DNA of 33,644 nt from Nemertoderma westbladi. Its lineage: Eukaryota; Xenacoelomorpha; Nemertodermatida; Nemertodermatidae. The stretch is taken from contig JAUCBJ010003919.1 of NCBI GenBank assembly GCA_032718475.1, positions 1 to 33,644 of the forward strand, given 5' to 3'. The translations under genes were made by a program, and so were the position numbers. Below the pieces are notes generated by a model that saw nothing but the letters and a program-made list of their open reading frames with translations, did no database searches and was not told the DNA's origin. Below are positions 9,490 through 21,943 of the stretch, one piece after another; positions within the stretch are counted from its first letter, which is position 1; each line of letters begins with the position of its first letter.

Positions 9490-10022
9490 TTAGTCGTAAT
9501 TTTTTCATATCATTGGAAATCTTGCTTTGCAAATATTCGAAATATGTAACAATATCTGGAATCCGTTGAGAAACAGCTGAGATATAGGCGTTCAAAGATT
9601 GCAAGAATTATTGTTCGCTCAAGGACATTTATTCTATTTAATAACATTTTGGAACATTTTGTTTAAGTATGAATAACTAAGCGATAGAGATATTGTATAG
9701 GAATACCGCTGTTGCCCATCTACTCAGAAAATATATAACACGTTCTAGAAGTTTGTGTATTTGTTAAATATAATAAATGGCGTTCAGCCATGGAATACTA
9801 AATATAGATTAAATAAAAATCTATATATTTATAATATATATCAATATATCTATAATATATATATATATATATTTATTTATATATATAAAGAAATATCTAT
9901 ATTTAGTATTCCATGGTTCAGCGAACAATACTTCTTGCAATCTTTGAACGGCTCTCAGCTGTTTCTCGACGAAATTCAGATATTGTTACATATGTGGAAT
10001 CCTTGCAACGCAAGCTTTCATA
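9490..10022. repeat. F1 foldback repeat copy 3 with a second palindrome in its loop
   Basis: Arms 9545-9620 and 9922-9995 (AGCTGAGATATAGGCGTTCA against TGAACGGCTCTCAGCTGTTT). The loop holds another inverted repeat, 9788-9809 with 9895-9916 (CCATGGAATACTAAATATAG), around an (AT)n core at about 9830-9890. This looks like one foldback element inserted into another. Confidence 0.7.
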
Positions 10023-10070
10023 TGTTTTCGTCTGATTATTTCATAACAATTAGTTTCAGTTTCTCCTTAC

Positions 10071-10198
10071 CTTCCGTCTGATTCTCTCATAATAGTTAGT
10101 TTCAGTTTGTCTTTAAACTTCATAAGGAGTTTTGTAGCGTCCTTAGCAGTAAGACCATCAACGTCTGTATCGTTTACTTTAAGTATAATATCGCCCTC
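10071..10198 (-). CDS. ZO/TJP-like protein, exon 4 (PDZ2, C-terminal half)
   Basis: Acceptor TTTATTTAG|GAGGGC, phase 0; donor GGAAG|GTAAGG, phase 2. It reads EGDIILKVNDTDVDGLTAKD and then ATKLLMKFKDKLKLTIMRE, closely matching ZO-1 PDZ2 ([24 protein letters not shown]...KGKLKMVVQRDE). Residues of the long alpha-B helix and final strand are present. The 3' 37 bases of the exon have a diverged copy inside the following intron (10027-10065), which carries an in-frame TAA and no good donor, so it is probably not spliced. ZO PDZ2 mediates ZO homo/heterodimerisation and connexin binding in vertebrates. Confidence 0.92.
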
Positions 10199-10369
10199 CT
10201 AAATAAAAACGTAAATTAATTTGCGAATACAATTTTTTTAATAAATATTTGAAGAGACTTAAAACCGAAAATTAACGATAATATTACCTACTAATACTAA
10301 AAGAGCGATGCAATAAATTTTGTGATGCAAACAAACTGGATTTTACAACGTACCTAATATGAGTCGGCG

Positions 10370-10690
10370 GCTCCAGCCAATCACGGCTCACTAACCTGCA
10401 AGTAACCCTGAGCGCTGCCAATCACCAGTCACTAACCTATAAGTAACCCTGAGCTGCAGCCAATCACCTGCCACTAAACTGTAAGTAACCCTGAGCTGCA
10501 GCCAATCACCTGTCACTAACATTTTAAGTAACCCTGAGCTGCAGCCAATCACATGTCACTAACCTGTAAATCACCCTGAGCTGCAGCCAATCACCTGTCA
10601 CTAACATTTTAAGTAACCCTGAGCTGCAGCCAATCACATGTCACTAACCTGTAAATCACCCTGAGCTGCAGCCAATCCGTGATCGTCAAT
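10370..10690. repeat. 42/43-bp tandem array derived from the exon 3 end
   Basis: Seven units. The rightmost unit is the true 3' end and donor of ZO exon 3; six more extend into the intron. Units alternate in an 85-base dimer: the pair at about 10508-10592 is repeated as 10593-10677. On the minus strand the exon-like core is GGCTGCAGCTCAGGGTGATT, followed by TACAG|GTTAGTG. One internal copy keeps the donor exactly; others carry substitutions such as AAAATG|TTAG. Confidence 0.88.
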
Positions 10691-10831
10691 CTCTTCAATA
10701 TAAAGCCGATAGCCCAATCGGATACCGAAGTGTTGGTTCCGCTTCGATTTCTGCAGTGTTACAGTTGATAGTGTCGGCCATAATTCATTCTCATCTCCTG
10801 ACAACGATTCCTGGTCTTCGTCTCTGGTTGG
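10649..10831 (-). CDS. ZO/TJP-like protein, exon 3 (PDZ1-PDZ2 linker and PDZ2 N-terminal half)
   Basis: Acceptor AATTACAG|CCAACC, donor TTTACAG|GTTAGTG, phase 0 at both ends, 61 codons. An acidic linker (PTRDEDQESLSGDENELW) leads into TVTLQKSKRNQHFGIRLG and then YIEEIDDHGLAAAQGDLQ. This aligns with ZO-1 PDZ2 [38 protein letters not shown], and exon 4 continues it without a gap. The last 30 coding bases and the donor are the end member of a 42/43-base tandem array that extends into the intron (10370-10690), giving several duplicated donors. The exon is too fragmented to show up as a long ORF. Confidence 0.92.
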
Positions 10832-12210
10832 CTGTAATTATAATTAATGCATTTTAACACGTTATCAGATTGAGCTTGTTGTGTACGCGATATAATGATG
10901 TGGCTTTGTGATTAACTGAACTAACATAATTAATTCACGATGTTGTCAGTTATAGATATTGATATTTGGATATAAAGTGAATGAAACGTGTAAAAGTGCT
11001 TGTATAAAACTACATTATTCGATTTACTATGAAACGAGAGCCTGAAAGTGAAATATTTAATTCGAATATGTCGTTTTTTTTCTAGTTTCTAGGTTTTATT
11101 AATTATTTCTGCCACATTTTGCGCCTTAAAATTACGATGCAATTCTACAATATTTCGGTTTCACTCACCTCTTGCAATACTACTCCGTTGTTTATATTTT
11201 ATGCGTTTTATAATTACTATTTGGACTTGGATTTGGGAAGTAGGAGTCGTATACCTGAAGTAAGATACATTATTCCGGGCGCAGGGTGGGGGGGGGGGGG
11301 GGGGGGGGGGTCTACTTATGATGTCTTATGGTCTACCAATTATTAGTAATTAAACACAATATGGAATAAGCGAGGTGAAGATACTATTCTAAAAATTACG
11401 GGCTGCATTTCCTGAAACTATTGCTAAGAATGGATGAGAGGAAAGCTGACGATTTTCTACTTTATCTTAAATCTGAATTTCCGAGACAGGGGGGGGGGGG
11501 GGGGGGGGGGAACTGGACGCAAAACCCGCCTTGGCGAATTAATATCCCGCCTCAATGTTAAATTCTCAATTTAGGGAAAGGAGCAGGTTATAGTGGCACG
11601 TTATTTTAACCAAAACAATAAACTAAACACAATAGAACAGGTTATAGTTTTATTTTTGAGAGTAATCAATCAGCTGTTATTTGCGTCGAATTTCCCCTGG
11701 AGAGGGATTAATTTTTATTGCGTCCAGTTTCCCCCCCTATCTGGAATTTCCATAAACTTCTGATTTTCCTTTCTAATAATTGTTCACATTCAACATCAAA
11801 CATAAAGGTAAATATCTAAAAAACATTTTCATAGATAAAGTAGAAGTATCAAGAAATATTTGGTACTTTACAATATCGACCTTATCATTATCATTAATAG
11901 AGGTACGTAAGTTCTGACCAATCACAGACGAGTTTAGACTGTCTTCGTAGAATACTTCAGGGCCGCAATGGCGGAATTTACTCCTTACAGAGACTGGCTA
12001 TAACAGAAAATTAGGAAAAGAATTTATAAGGGGAAATAATTCATAACAATATATTATAATGGGAAAGATATGATATTCCTGTTAGGGGATGTTGACTGTA
12101 GCGTTGGTCTACTATACTATATATATCTCCCATAGTTTATCGCACATCAATATCCTATGCCACAAATACCTGCAATTACAATGACGTAATATTCTATTTA
12201 TACTACTAAC
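10832..12210. other. ZO intron 2 with poly-G runs and F2 repeat
   Basis: No exon seen. Contains a 23-base G run at 11288-11310 and a 22-base G run at 11489-11510. The F2 dispersed repeat copy at 11511-11740 follows the second run directly. The remaining sequence is AT-rich with no recognisable feature. Confidence 0.6.
11489..11760. repeat. dispersed repeat family F2 copy 2 with poly-G head
   Basis: After the G run: CTGGACGC, then CTTGGCGAATTAATATCCCG, and later TTTTATTTTTGAGAGTAATC and AGCTGTTATTTGCGTC, all shared in order with 28147-28345. This copy ends with a C run and is flanked by GCGTCCAGTTT, a reverse-complement echo of its start, so short terminal inverted repeats are likely. Confidence 0.7.
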
Positions 12211-12405
12211 CGCCAGTATTAGTTCCGGGTCTCTAGCCCTCGGTGTTGGTAGCAGTCTCTCTACCGTAAACTCCGCCCGGTTACCGCCCAGTCTGAGTAT
12301 CTGCAGGGCCTGTTGATGGAGGACATCGATGGTGGATATCCCGTTGATATTCAATACGACATCCCCTGGTTCCAGCATACCCGCCGCAGGTCCGGAGTTC
12401 AGAAC
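12211..12405 (-). CDS. ZO/TJP-like protein, exon 2 (PDZ1, C-terminal half)
   Basis: Acceptor ATACTCTAG|GTTCTG, donor CTGGCG|GTTAGTAG, phase 0 at both ends, exactly 65 codons. VLNSGPAAGMLEPGDVVLNI continues into NGISTIDVLHQQALQILRLG and EFTVERLL, matching ZO-1 PDZ1 ([50 protein letters not shown]). In vertebrates ZO PDZ1 binds claudin C-termini. The preceding intron (12406-21943) is almost wholly a 30-base minisatellite. Only about 20 bases separate the acceptor from the array, so the branch point and pyrimidine tract must be in, or right at the edge of, repeat DNA. Confidence 0.93.
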
Positions 12406-12426
12406 CTAGAGTATTAAATAAAAATG

Positions 12427-15400
12427 AATAAAACTAGGTCCAACACAACCTGAAAGTATAAAACTGGGCCCAACACAACCTGAAAGTATAAAACTGGGTT
12501 CAACACAAACTGAAATATAAAACTAGGTTCAACACAAACTGAAAGTATAAAACTAGGTCCAACACAAACTGAAAGTATAAAACTAGGTCCAACACAAACT
12601 GAAAGTATAAAACTAGGTCCAACACAAACTCAAAGTATAAAACTAGGTCCAACACAAACTGACAGTATAAAACTGTGTCCAACACAAACTGAAAGTATAA
12701 AACTAGGTCCAACACAAACTGAAATATAAAACTAGGTTCAACACAAACTGTAAGTATAAAACTAGGTCCAACACAAACTGACAGTATAAAACTGGGTCCA
12801 ACACAAACTGAAAGTATAAAACTAGGTCCAACACAAACTGAAAGTATAAAACTAGGTCCAACACAAACTCAAAGTATAAAACTAGGTCCGACACAAACTG
12901 AAAGTATAAAACTAGGTGAAACACATACTGAAAGTATACAATTAGGTTCAACACAAACTGAAAGTATAAAATTAGGTTCAACACAAACTGAAAGTATAAA
13001 ACTAGGTCCAACACAAACTGAAATATAAAACTAGGTCCAACACAAACTGAAAGTATAAAACTATGTCCAACACAAACTGTAATAATAAAACTAGGTCCAA
13101 CACAAACTAAAAGTATAAAACTAGGTCCAACACAAACTGAAAGTATAAATCTAGGTACAACACAAACTGAAAGTATAAAAACTAGGTCCAACACAAACTG
13201 AAAGTATAAAACTAGATCCAACACAAACTGAACGTATAAAACTAGGTCCAACACAAACTGAAAGTATAAAACTAAGTCCAACACAAACTGAAAGCATAAA
13301 ACTAGGTTCAACATAAACTGAAAGTATACAACTAGGTTCAACACAAACTGAAAGTATAAAACTAAGTCCAACACAAACTGAAATATAAAACTAGGTTCAA
13401 CACAAACTGAAAGTATAAAACTAGGTCCAACACAAACTGTAATAATAAAACTAGGTCCAACACAAACAAAAAGTATAAAACTAGGTCCAACACAAACTGA
13501 AAGCATAAATCTAGGTACAACACAAACTGAAAGTATAAAACTAGGTCCAACACAAACTGAAAGTATAAAACTAGGTCCAACACAAACTGAAAGTATAAAA
13601 CTAGGTCCAACACAAACTCAAAGTATAAAACTAGGTCCGACACAAACTGAAAGTATAAAACTAGGTGAAACACATACTGAAAGTATAAAATTAGGTTCAA
13701 CACAAACTGAAAGTATAAAACTGGGTCCAACACAAACTGAAAGTATAAAACTAGGTCCAACACAAACTAAAAGTATAAAACTGGGTCCAACACAAACTGA
13801 AAGTATAAAACTAGGTCCAACACAAACTGAAAGTATAAAACTAGGTCCAACACAAACTCAAAGTATAAAACTAGGTCCGACACAAACTGAAAGTATAAAA
13901 CTAGGTGAAACACATACTGAAAGTATAAAATTAGGTTCAACACAAACTGAAAGTATAAAATTAGGTTCAACACAAACTGAAAGTATAAAACTAGGTCCAA
14001 CACAAACTGAAATATAAAACTAGGTCCAACACAAACTGAAAGTATAAAACTAGGTCCAACACAAACTGTAATAATAAAACTAGGTCCAACACAAACTAAA
14101 AGTATAAAACTAGGTCCAACACAAACTGAAAGTATAAATCTAGGTACAACACAAACTGAAAGTATAAAAACTAGGTCCAACACAAACTGAAAGTATAAAA
14201 CTAGATCCAACACAAACGGAAAGTATAAAACTAGGTCCAACACAAACTGAAAGTATAAAACTAAGTCCAACACAAACTGAAAGTATAAAACTAGGTTCAA
14301 CATAAACTGAAAGTATACAACTAGGTTGAACACAAACTGAAAGTATAAAACTAGGTCCAACACAAACTGAAATATAAAACTAGGTTCAACACAAACTGAA
14401 AGTATAAAACTAGGTCCAACACAAACTGAAATATAAAACTAGGTCCAATACAAACTGAAAGTATAAAACTAGGTCCAACACAAACTGTAATAATAAAACT
14501 AGGTCCAACACAAACTAAAAGTATAAAACTAGGTCCAACACAAACTGAAAGTAAAAATCTAGGTACAACACAAACTGAAAGTATAAAAACTAGGTCCAAC
14601 ACAAACTGAAAGTATAAAACTAGGTCCAACACAAACTGAAAGTATAAAACTAGGTCCAACACAAACTAAAAGTATAAAACTAGGTCCACCAAAACTGAAA
14701 GTATAAAACTAGGTCCAACACAAACTGAAAGTATAAAATTAGGTTCAACACAAATGAAAGTATAAAACTAGGTTCAACACAAACTGAAAGTATAAAACTA
14801 GGTGAAACACATACTGAAAGTATAAAATTAGGTTCAACACAAACTGAAAGTATAAAATTAGGTTCAACACGAACTGAAAGTATAAAACTAGGTCTGACAC
14901 AAACTGAATGTATAAAACTAGGTGAAACACATACTGAAAGTATAAAATTAGGTTCAACACAAACTGAAAGTATAAAATTAGGTTCTCAACAGAAACTGAA
15001 AGTATAAAACTAGGTTCAACACAACCTGAAAGTATAAAACTTGGTCCAACACAAACTGAAATATAAAACTAGGTTCAACACAAACTGAAAGTATAAAACA
15101 GGGTCCAACACAAACTGAAAGTATAAAACTAGGTCCAACACAAACTGAAAGTATAAAACTAGGTTCAACACAAACTGAAAGTATAAAACTAGGTTCAACA
15201 CAAATGAAAGAATAAAACTAGGTCCAACACAAACTGAAATATAAAACTAGGTCCAACACAAACTGAAAGTATAAAACTAGGTCCAACACAAACTGTAATA
15301 TTAAAACTAGGTCCAACATAAACTAAAAGTATAAAACTAGGTCCAACACAAACTGAAAGTATAAATCTAGGTACAACACAAACTGAAAGTATAAAAACTA

Positions 15401-18400
15401 GGTTCAACACAAACTGAAAGTATAAAACTAGGTCCAACACAAACTGAAATATAAAACTAGGTCCAACACAAACTGAAAGTATATAACTAGGTCCAACACA
15501 AACTGTAATAATAAAACTAGGTCCAACACAAACTAAAAGTATACAACTGGGTCCAACACAAACTGAAAGTATAAAACTAAATCCAACAACACAAACTGAA
15601 AGTATAAAACTAGTTTCAACACAAACTGAAAGTATAAAACTAGGTCCAACACAAACTGAAATATAAAACTAGGTTCAACACAAACTGAAAGTATAAAACT
15701 AGGTCCAACACAAACTGAAATATAAAACTAGGTCCAACACAAACTGAAAGTATAAAACTAGGTCCAACACAAACTGTAATAAGAAAACTAGGTCCAACAC
15801 AAACTAAAAGTATAAAACTAGGTCCAACACAAACTGAAAGTATAAATCTAGGTACAACACAAACTGAAAGTATAAAAACTAGGTCCAACACAAACTGAAA
15901 GTATAAAACTAGGTCCAACACAAACTGAAAGTATAAAACTAGGTCCAACACAAACTAAAAGTATAAAACTAGGTCCAACACAAACTAAAAGTATAAAACT
16001 AGGTCCAACACAAACTGAAAGTATAAAACTAGGTTCAACACAAATGAAAGTTTAAAACTAGGTCCAACACAAACTGACAGTATAAAACTGGGTCCAACAC
16101 AAACTGAAAGTATAAAACTAGGTCCAACACAAACTGAAAGTATAAAACTAGGTCCAACACAAACTGAAAGTATAAAACTAGGTCCGACACAAACTGAAAG
16201 TATAAAACTAGGTGAAACACAAACTGAAAGTATAAAATTAGGTTCAACACAAACTGAAAGTATAAAATTAGGTTCTCAACACAAACTGAAAGTATAAAAC
16301 TAGGTCCAACACAAACGGAAAGGATAAAAATAGGTTCAACACAAACTGAAAGAATATAACTAGGTCCAGCACAAACTGAAAGTATAAAACTGGGTCCAAC
16401 ACAAACTGAAAGTATAAAACTAAGTCCAACACAAACTGAAAGTATAAAACTAGGTCCAACACAAACTGAAAGTATAAAACTAGGTCCAACACAAACTGTA
16501 ATAATAAAACTAGGTCCAACACAAACTAAAAGTATAAAACTAGGTCCAACACAAACTGAAAGTATAAATCTAGGTACAACACAAACTGAAAGTATAAAAA
16601 CTAGGTCCAACACAAACGGAAAGTATAAAACTAGGTTCAACACAAACTGAAAGTATAAAACTAGGTCCAACACAAACGGAAAGTATAAAACTAGGTCCAA
16701 CACAAACTGAAAGTATAAAGCTAGGTCCAACACAAACTAAAAGTATAAAACTAGGTCCAACACAAACTAAAAGTATAAAACTAGGTCCAACACAAACTGA
16801 AAGTATAAAACTAGGTCCAACACAAACTGAAAGTATAAAACTAGGTCCAACACAAACGGAAAGTATAAAACTAGGTCCAACACAAACGGAAAAGTATAAA
16901 ACTAAGTTCAACACGAACTGAAAGTATAAAACTAGGTCCAACACAAACTAAAAGTATAAAAGTAGGTCCAACACAAACTGAAAGTATAAATCTAGGTACA
17001 ACACAAACTGAAAGTATAAAAACTAGGTCCAACACAAACGGAAAGTATAAAACTAGGTTCAACACAAACTGAAAGTATAAAACTAGGTCCAACACAAACT
17101 GAAATATAAAACTAGGTTCAACACAAACTGAAAGTATAAAACTAGGTCCAACACAAACTGAAATATAAAACTAGGTCCAATACAAACTGAAAGTATAAAA
17201 CTAGGTCCAACACAAACTGTAATAATAAAACTAGGTCCAACACAAACTAAAAGTATAAAACTAGGTCCAACACAAACTGAAAGTAAAAATCTAGGTACAA
17301 CACAAACTGAAAGTATAAAAACTAGGTCCAACACAAACTGAAAGTATAAAACTAGGTCCAACACAAACTGAAAGTATAAAACTAGGTCCAACACAAACTA
17401 AAAGTATAAAACTAGGTCCAACAAAACTGAAAGTATAAAACTAGGTCCAACACAAACTGAAAGTATAAAATTAGGTTCAACACAAATGAAAGTATAAAAC
17501 TAGGTTCAACACAAACTGAAAGTATAAAACTAGGTGAAACACATACTGAAAGTATAAAATTAGGTTCAACACAAACTGAAAGTATAAAATTAGGTTCAAC
17601 ACGAACTGAAAGTATAAAACTAGGTCTGACACAAACTGAATGTATAAAACTAGGTGAAACACATACTGAAAGTATAAAATTAGGTTCAACACAAACTGAA
17701 AGTATAAAATTAGGTTCTCAACACAAACTGAAAGTATAAAACTAGGTTCAACACAACCTGAAAGTATAAAACTAGGTCCAACACAAACTGAAATATAAAA
17801 CTAGGTTCAACACAAACTGAAAGTATAAAACAGGGTCCAACACAAACTGAAAGTATAAAACTAGGTCCAACACAAACTGAAAGTATAAAACTAGGTTCAA
17901 CACAAACTGAAAGTATAAAACTAGGTTCAACACAAATGAAAGAATAAAACTAGGTCCAACACAAACTGAAATATAAAACTAGGTCCAACACAAACTGAAA
18001 GTATAAAACTAGGTCCAACACAAACTGTAATATTAAAACTAGGTCCAACATAAACTAAAAGTATAAAACTAGGTCCAACACAAACTGAAAGTATAAATCT
18101 AGGTACAACACAAACTGAAAGTATAAAAACTAGGTTCAACACAAACTGAAAGTATAAAACTAGGTCCAACACAAACTGAAATATAAAACTAGGTCCAACA
18201 CAAACTGAAAGTATATAACTAGGTCCAACACAAACTGTAATAATAAAACTAGGTCCAACACAAACTAAAAGTATACAACTGGGTCCAACACAAACTGAAA
18301 GTATAAAACTAAATCCAACAACACAAACTGAAAGTATAAAACTAGGTTCAACACAAACTGAAAGTATAAAACTAGGTCCAACACAAACTGAAATATAAAA

Positions 18401-21400
18401 CTAGGTTCAACACAAACTGAAAGTATAAAACTAGGTCCAACACAAACTGAAATATAAAACTAGGTCCAACACAAACTGAAAGTATAAAACTAGGTCCAAC
18501 ACAAACTGTAATAAGAAAACTAGGTCCAACACAAACTAAAAGTATAAAACTAGGTCCAACACAAACTGAAAGTATAAATCTAGGTACAAAACAAACTGAA
18601 AGTATAAAAACTAGGTCCAACACAAACTGAAAGTATAAAACTAGGTCCAACACAAACTGAAATATAAAACTAGGTCCAACACAAACTGAAAGTATATAAC
18701 TAGGTCCAACACAAACTGAAAGTATAAAACAGGGTCCAACACAAACTGAAAGTATAAAACTAGGTCCAACACAAACTGAAAGTATAAAACTAGGTTCAAC
18801 ACAAACTGAAAGTATAAAACTAGGTTCAACACAAATGAAAGAATAAAATTAGGTCCAACACAAACTGAAATATAAAACTAGGTCCAACACAAACTGAAAG
18901 TATAAAACTAGGTCCAACACAAACTGTAATATTAAAACTAGGTCCAACATAAACTAAAAGTATAAAACTAGGTCCAACACAAACTGAAAGTATAAATCTA
19001 GGTACAACACAAACTGAAAGTATAAAAACTAGGTTCAACACAAACTGAAAGTATAAAACTAGGTCCAACACAAACTGAAATATAAAACTAGGTCCAACAC
19101 AAACTGAAAGTATATAACTAGGTCCAACACAAACTGTAATAATAAAACTAGGTCCAACACAAACTAAAAGTATACAACTGGGTCCAACACAAACTGAAAG
19201 TATAAAACTAAATCCAACAACACAAACTGAAAGTATAAAACTAGGTTCAACACAAACTGAAAGTATAAAACTAGGTCCAACACAAACTGAAATATAAAAC
19301 TAGGTTCAACACAAACTGAAAGTATAAAACTAGGTCCAACACAAACTGAAATATAAAACTAGGTCCAACACAAACTGAAAGTATAAAACTAGGTCCAACA
19401 CAAACTGTAATAAGAAAACTAGGTCCAACACAAACTAAAAGTATAAAACTAGGTCCAACACAAACTGAAAGTATAAATCTAGGTACAAAACAAACTGAAA
19501 GTATAAAAACTAGGTCCAACACAAACTGAAAGTATAAAACTAGGTCCAACACAAACTGAAAGTATAAAACTAGGTCCAACACAAACTAAAAGTATAAAAC
19601 TAGGTCCAACACAAACTAAAAGTATAAAACTAGGTCCAACACAAACTGAAAGTATAAAACTAGGTTCAACACAAATGAAAGTTTAAAACTAGGTCCAACA
19701 CAAACTGACAGTATAAAACTGGGTCCAACACAAACTGAAAGTATAAAACTAGGTCCAACACAAACTGAAAGTATAAAACTAGGTCCAACACAAACTGAAA
19801 GTATAAAACTAGGTCCGACACAAACTGAAAGTATAAAACTAGGTGAAACACAAACTGAAAGTATAAAATTAGGTTCAACACAAACTGAAAGTATAAAACT
19901 AGGTGAAACACAAACTGAAAGTATAAAATTAGGTTCAACACAAACTGAAAGTATAAAATTAGGTTCTCAACACAAACTGAAAGTATAAAACTAGGTCCAA
20001 CACAAACGGAAAGGATAAAAATAGGTTCAACACAAACTGAAAGAATATAACTAGGTCCAGCACAAACTGAAAGTATAAAACTGGGTCCAACACAAACTGA
20101 AAGTATAAAACTAAGTCCAACACAAACTGAAAGTATAAAACTAGGTCCAACACAAACTGAAAGTATAAAACTAGGTCCAACACAAACTGTAATAATAAAA
20201 CTAGGTCCAACACAAACTAAAAGTATAAAACTAGGTCCAACACAAACTGAAAGTATAAATCTAGGTACAACACAAACTGAAAGTATAAAAACTAGGTCCA
20301 ACACAAACGGAAAGTATAAAACTAGGTTCAACACAAACTGAAAGTATAAAACAAGGTCCAACACAAACGGAAAGTATAAAACTAGGTTCAACACAAACTG
20401 AAAGTATAAAACTAGGTCCAACACAAACTGAAAGTATAAAACTAGGTACAGCACAAACTAAAAGTATAAAACTAGGTCCAACACAAACGGAAAGTATAAA
20501 ATTATGTTCAACACAAACTGAAAGCTTAAAACTAGGTTCAACACAAACTGAAAGTATAAAACTAGGTCCAACACAAACTGAAAGTATAAAACTAGGTCCA
20601 AAACAAACTGAAAGTATAAAACTAGGTCCAACACAAACTGAAAGTATAAAGCTAGGTCCAACACAAACTAAAAGTATAAAACTAGGTCCAACACAAACTA
20701 AAAGTATAAAACTAGGTCCAACACAAACTGAAAGTATAAAACTAGGTCCAACACAAACTGAAAGTATAAAACTAGGTCCAACACAAACGGAAAGTATAAA
20801 ACTAGGTCCAACACAAACGGAAAAGTATAAAACTAAGTTCAACACGAACTGAAAGTATAAAACTAGGTCCAACACAAACTAAAAGTATAAAACTAGGTCC
20901 AACACAAACTGAAAGTATAAATCTAGGTACAACACAAACTGAAAGTATAAAAACTAGGTCCAACACAAACGGAAAGTATAAAACTAGGTTCAACACAAAC
21001 TGAAAGTATAAAACTAGGTCCAACACAAACGGAAAGTATAAAACTAGGTTCAACACAAACTGAAAGTATAAAACTAGGTCCAACACAAACTGAAAGTATA
21101 AAACTAGGTACAGCACAAACTAAAAGTATAAAACTAGGTCCAACACAAACGGAAAGTATAAAATTATGTTCAACACAAACTGAAAGTATAAAACTAGGTT
21201 CAACACAAACTGAAAGTATAAAACTAGGTCCAACACAAACTGAAAGTATAAAACTAGGTCCAAAACAAACTGAAAGTATAAAACTAGGTCCAACACAAAC
21301 TGAAAGTATAAAGCTAGGTCCAACACAAACTAAAAGTATAAAACTAGGTCCAACACAAACTAAAAGTATAAAACTAGGTCCAACACAAACTGAAAGTATA

Positions 21401-21896
21401 AAACTAGGTCCAACACAAACTGAAAGTATAAAACTAGGTCCAACACAAACGGAAAGTATAAAACTAGGTCCAACACAAACGGAAAAGTATAAAACTAAGT
21501 TCAACACAAACTGAAAGTATAAAACTAGGTCCAACACAAACGGAAAGCATAAAACTAGGTTCAACAGAAACTGAAAGTATAAAACTAGGTCCAACACAAA
21601 CTGAAAGTATAAAACTAGGTCCAACACAAACTAAAAGTATAAAACTAGGTCCAACATAAACGGAAAGTATAAATCTAGGTCCAACACAAACTAAAAGTAT
21701 AAAACTAGGTCCAACACAAACTGAAAGTATAAAACTAGGTCCAACACAAACTAAAAGCATAAAACTAGGTTCAACACAAACTGAACGTATAAAACAGGGT
21801 CCAACAAAAACTGAAAGTATAAAACTGGGTCCAACACAAACTGAAAGAACAAAACTAGGTCCAACACAAACTGAAAGTATAAAACTATGTACAACA
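12427..21896. repeat. 9.5-kb 30-bp minisatellite MS2 filling the ZO PDZ1 intron (about 315 units)
   Basis: Unit GAAAGTATAAAACTAGGTCC followed by AACACAAACT, with 29- and 31-base variants and recurring substitutions (GGTTCAA, GGTGAAACACATA, CTGTAATAATAAA, AATCTAGGTACAA). The order of variants shows large internal duplications: 14351-15950 recurs at 17083-18680 (offset 2,732), 17927-18800 at 18826-19700 (offset 899), 15640-16950 at 19271-20880 (offset 3,631, later 3,691), and 20261-20900 at 20923-21560 (offset 662). Minus-strand hydrophobic open frames of repeated FVLDLVLYFQ or VCVGPSFILS are artefacts of the multiple-of-three unit. Confidence 0.97.
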
Positions 21897-21943
21897 AGTA
21901 GACCAGCTGTATAAACATCTCAGAATGACCTAACTAAACTCAC

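Noticed and set aside
12500-21760. Many long minus-strand open frames of hydrophobic decapeptide repeats, looking like membrane proteins.
   Set aside because: The 30-bp unit is divisible by three and lacks stops in two minus frames. Frames start and stop at indel units and lie inside a spliced intron.
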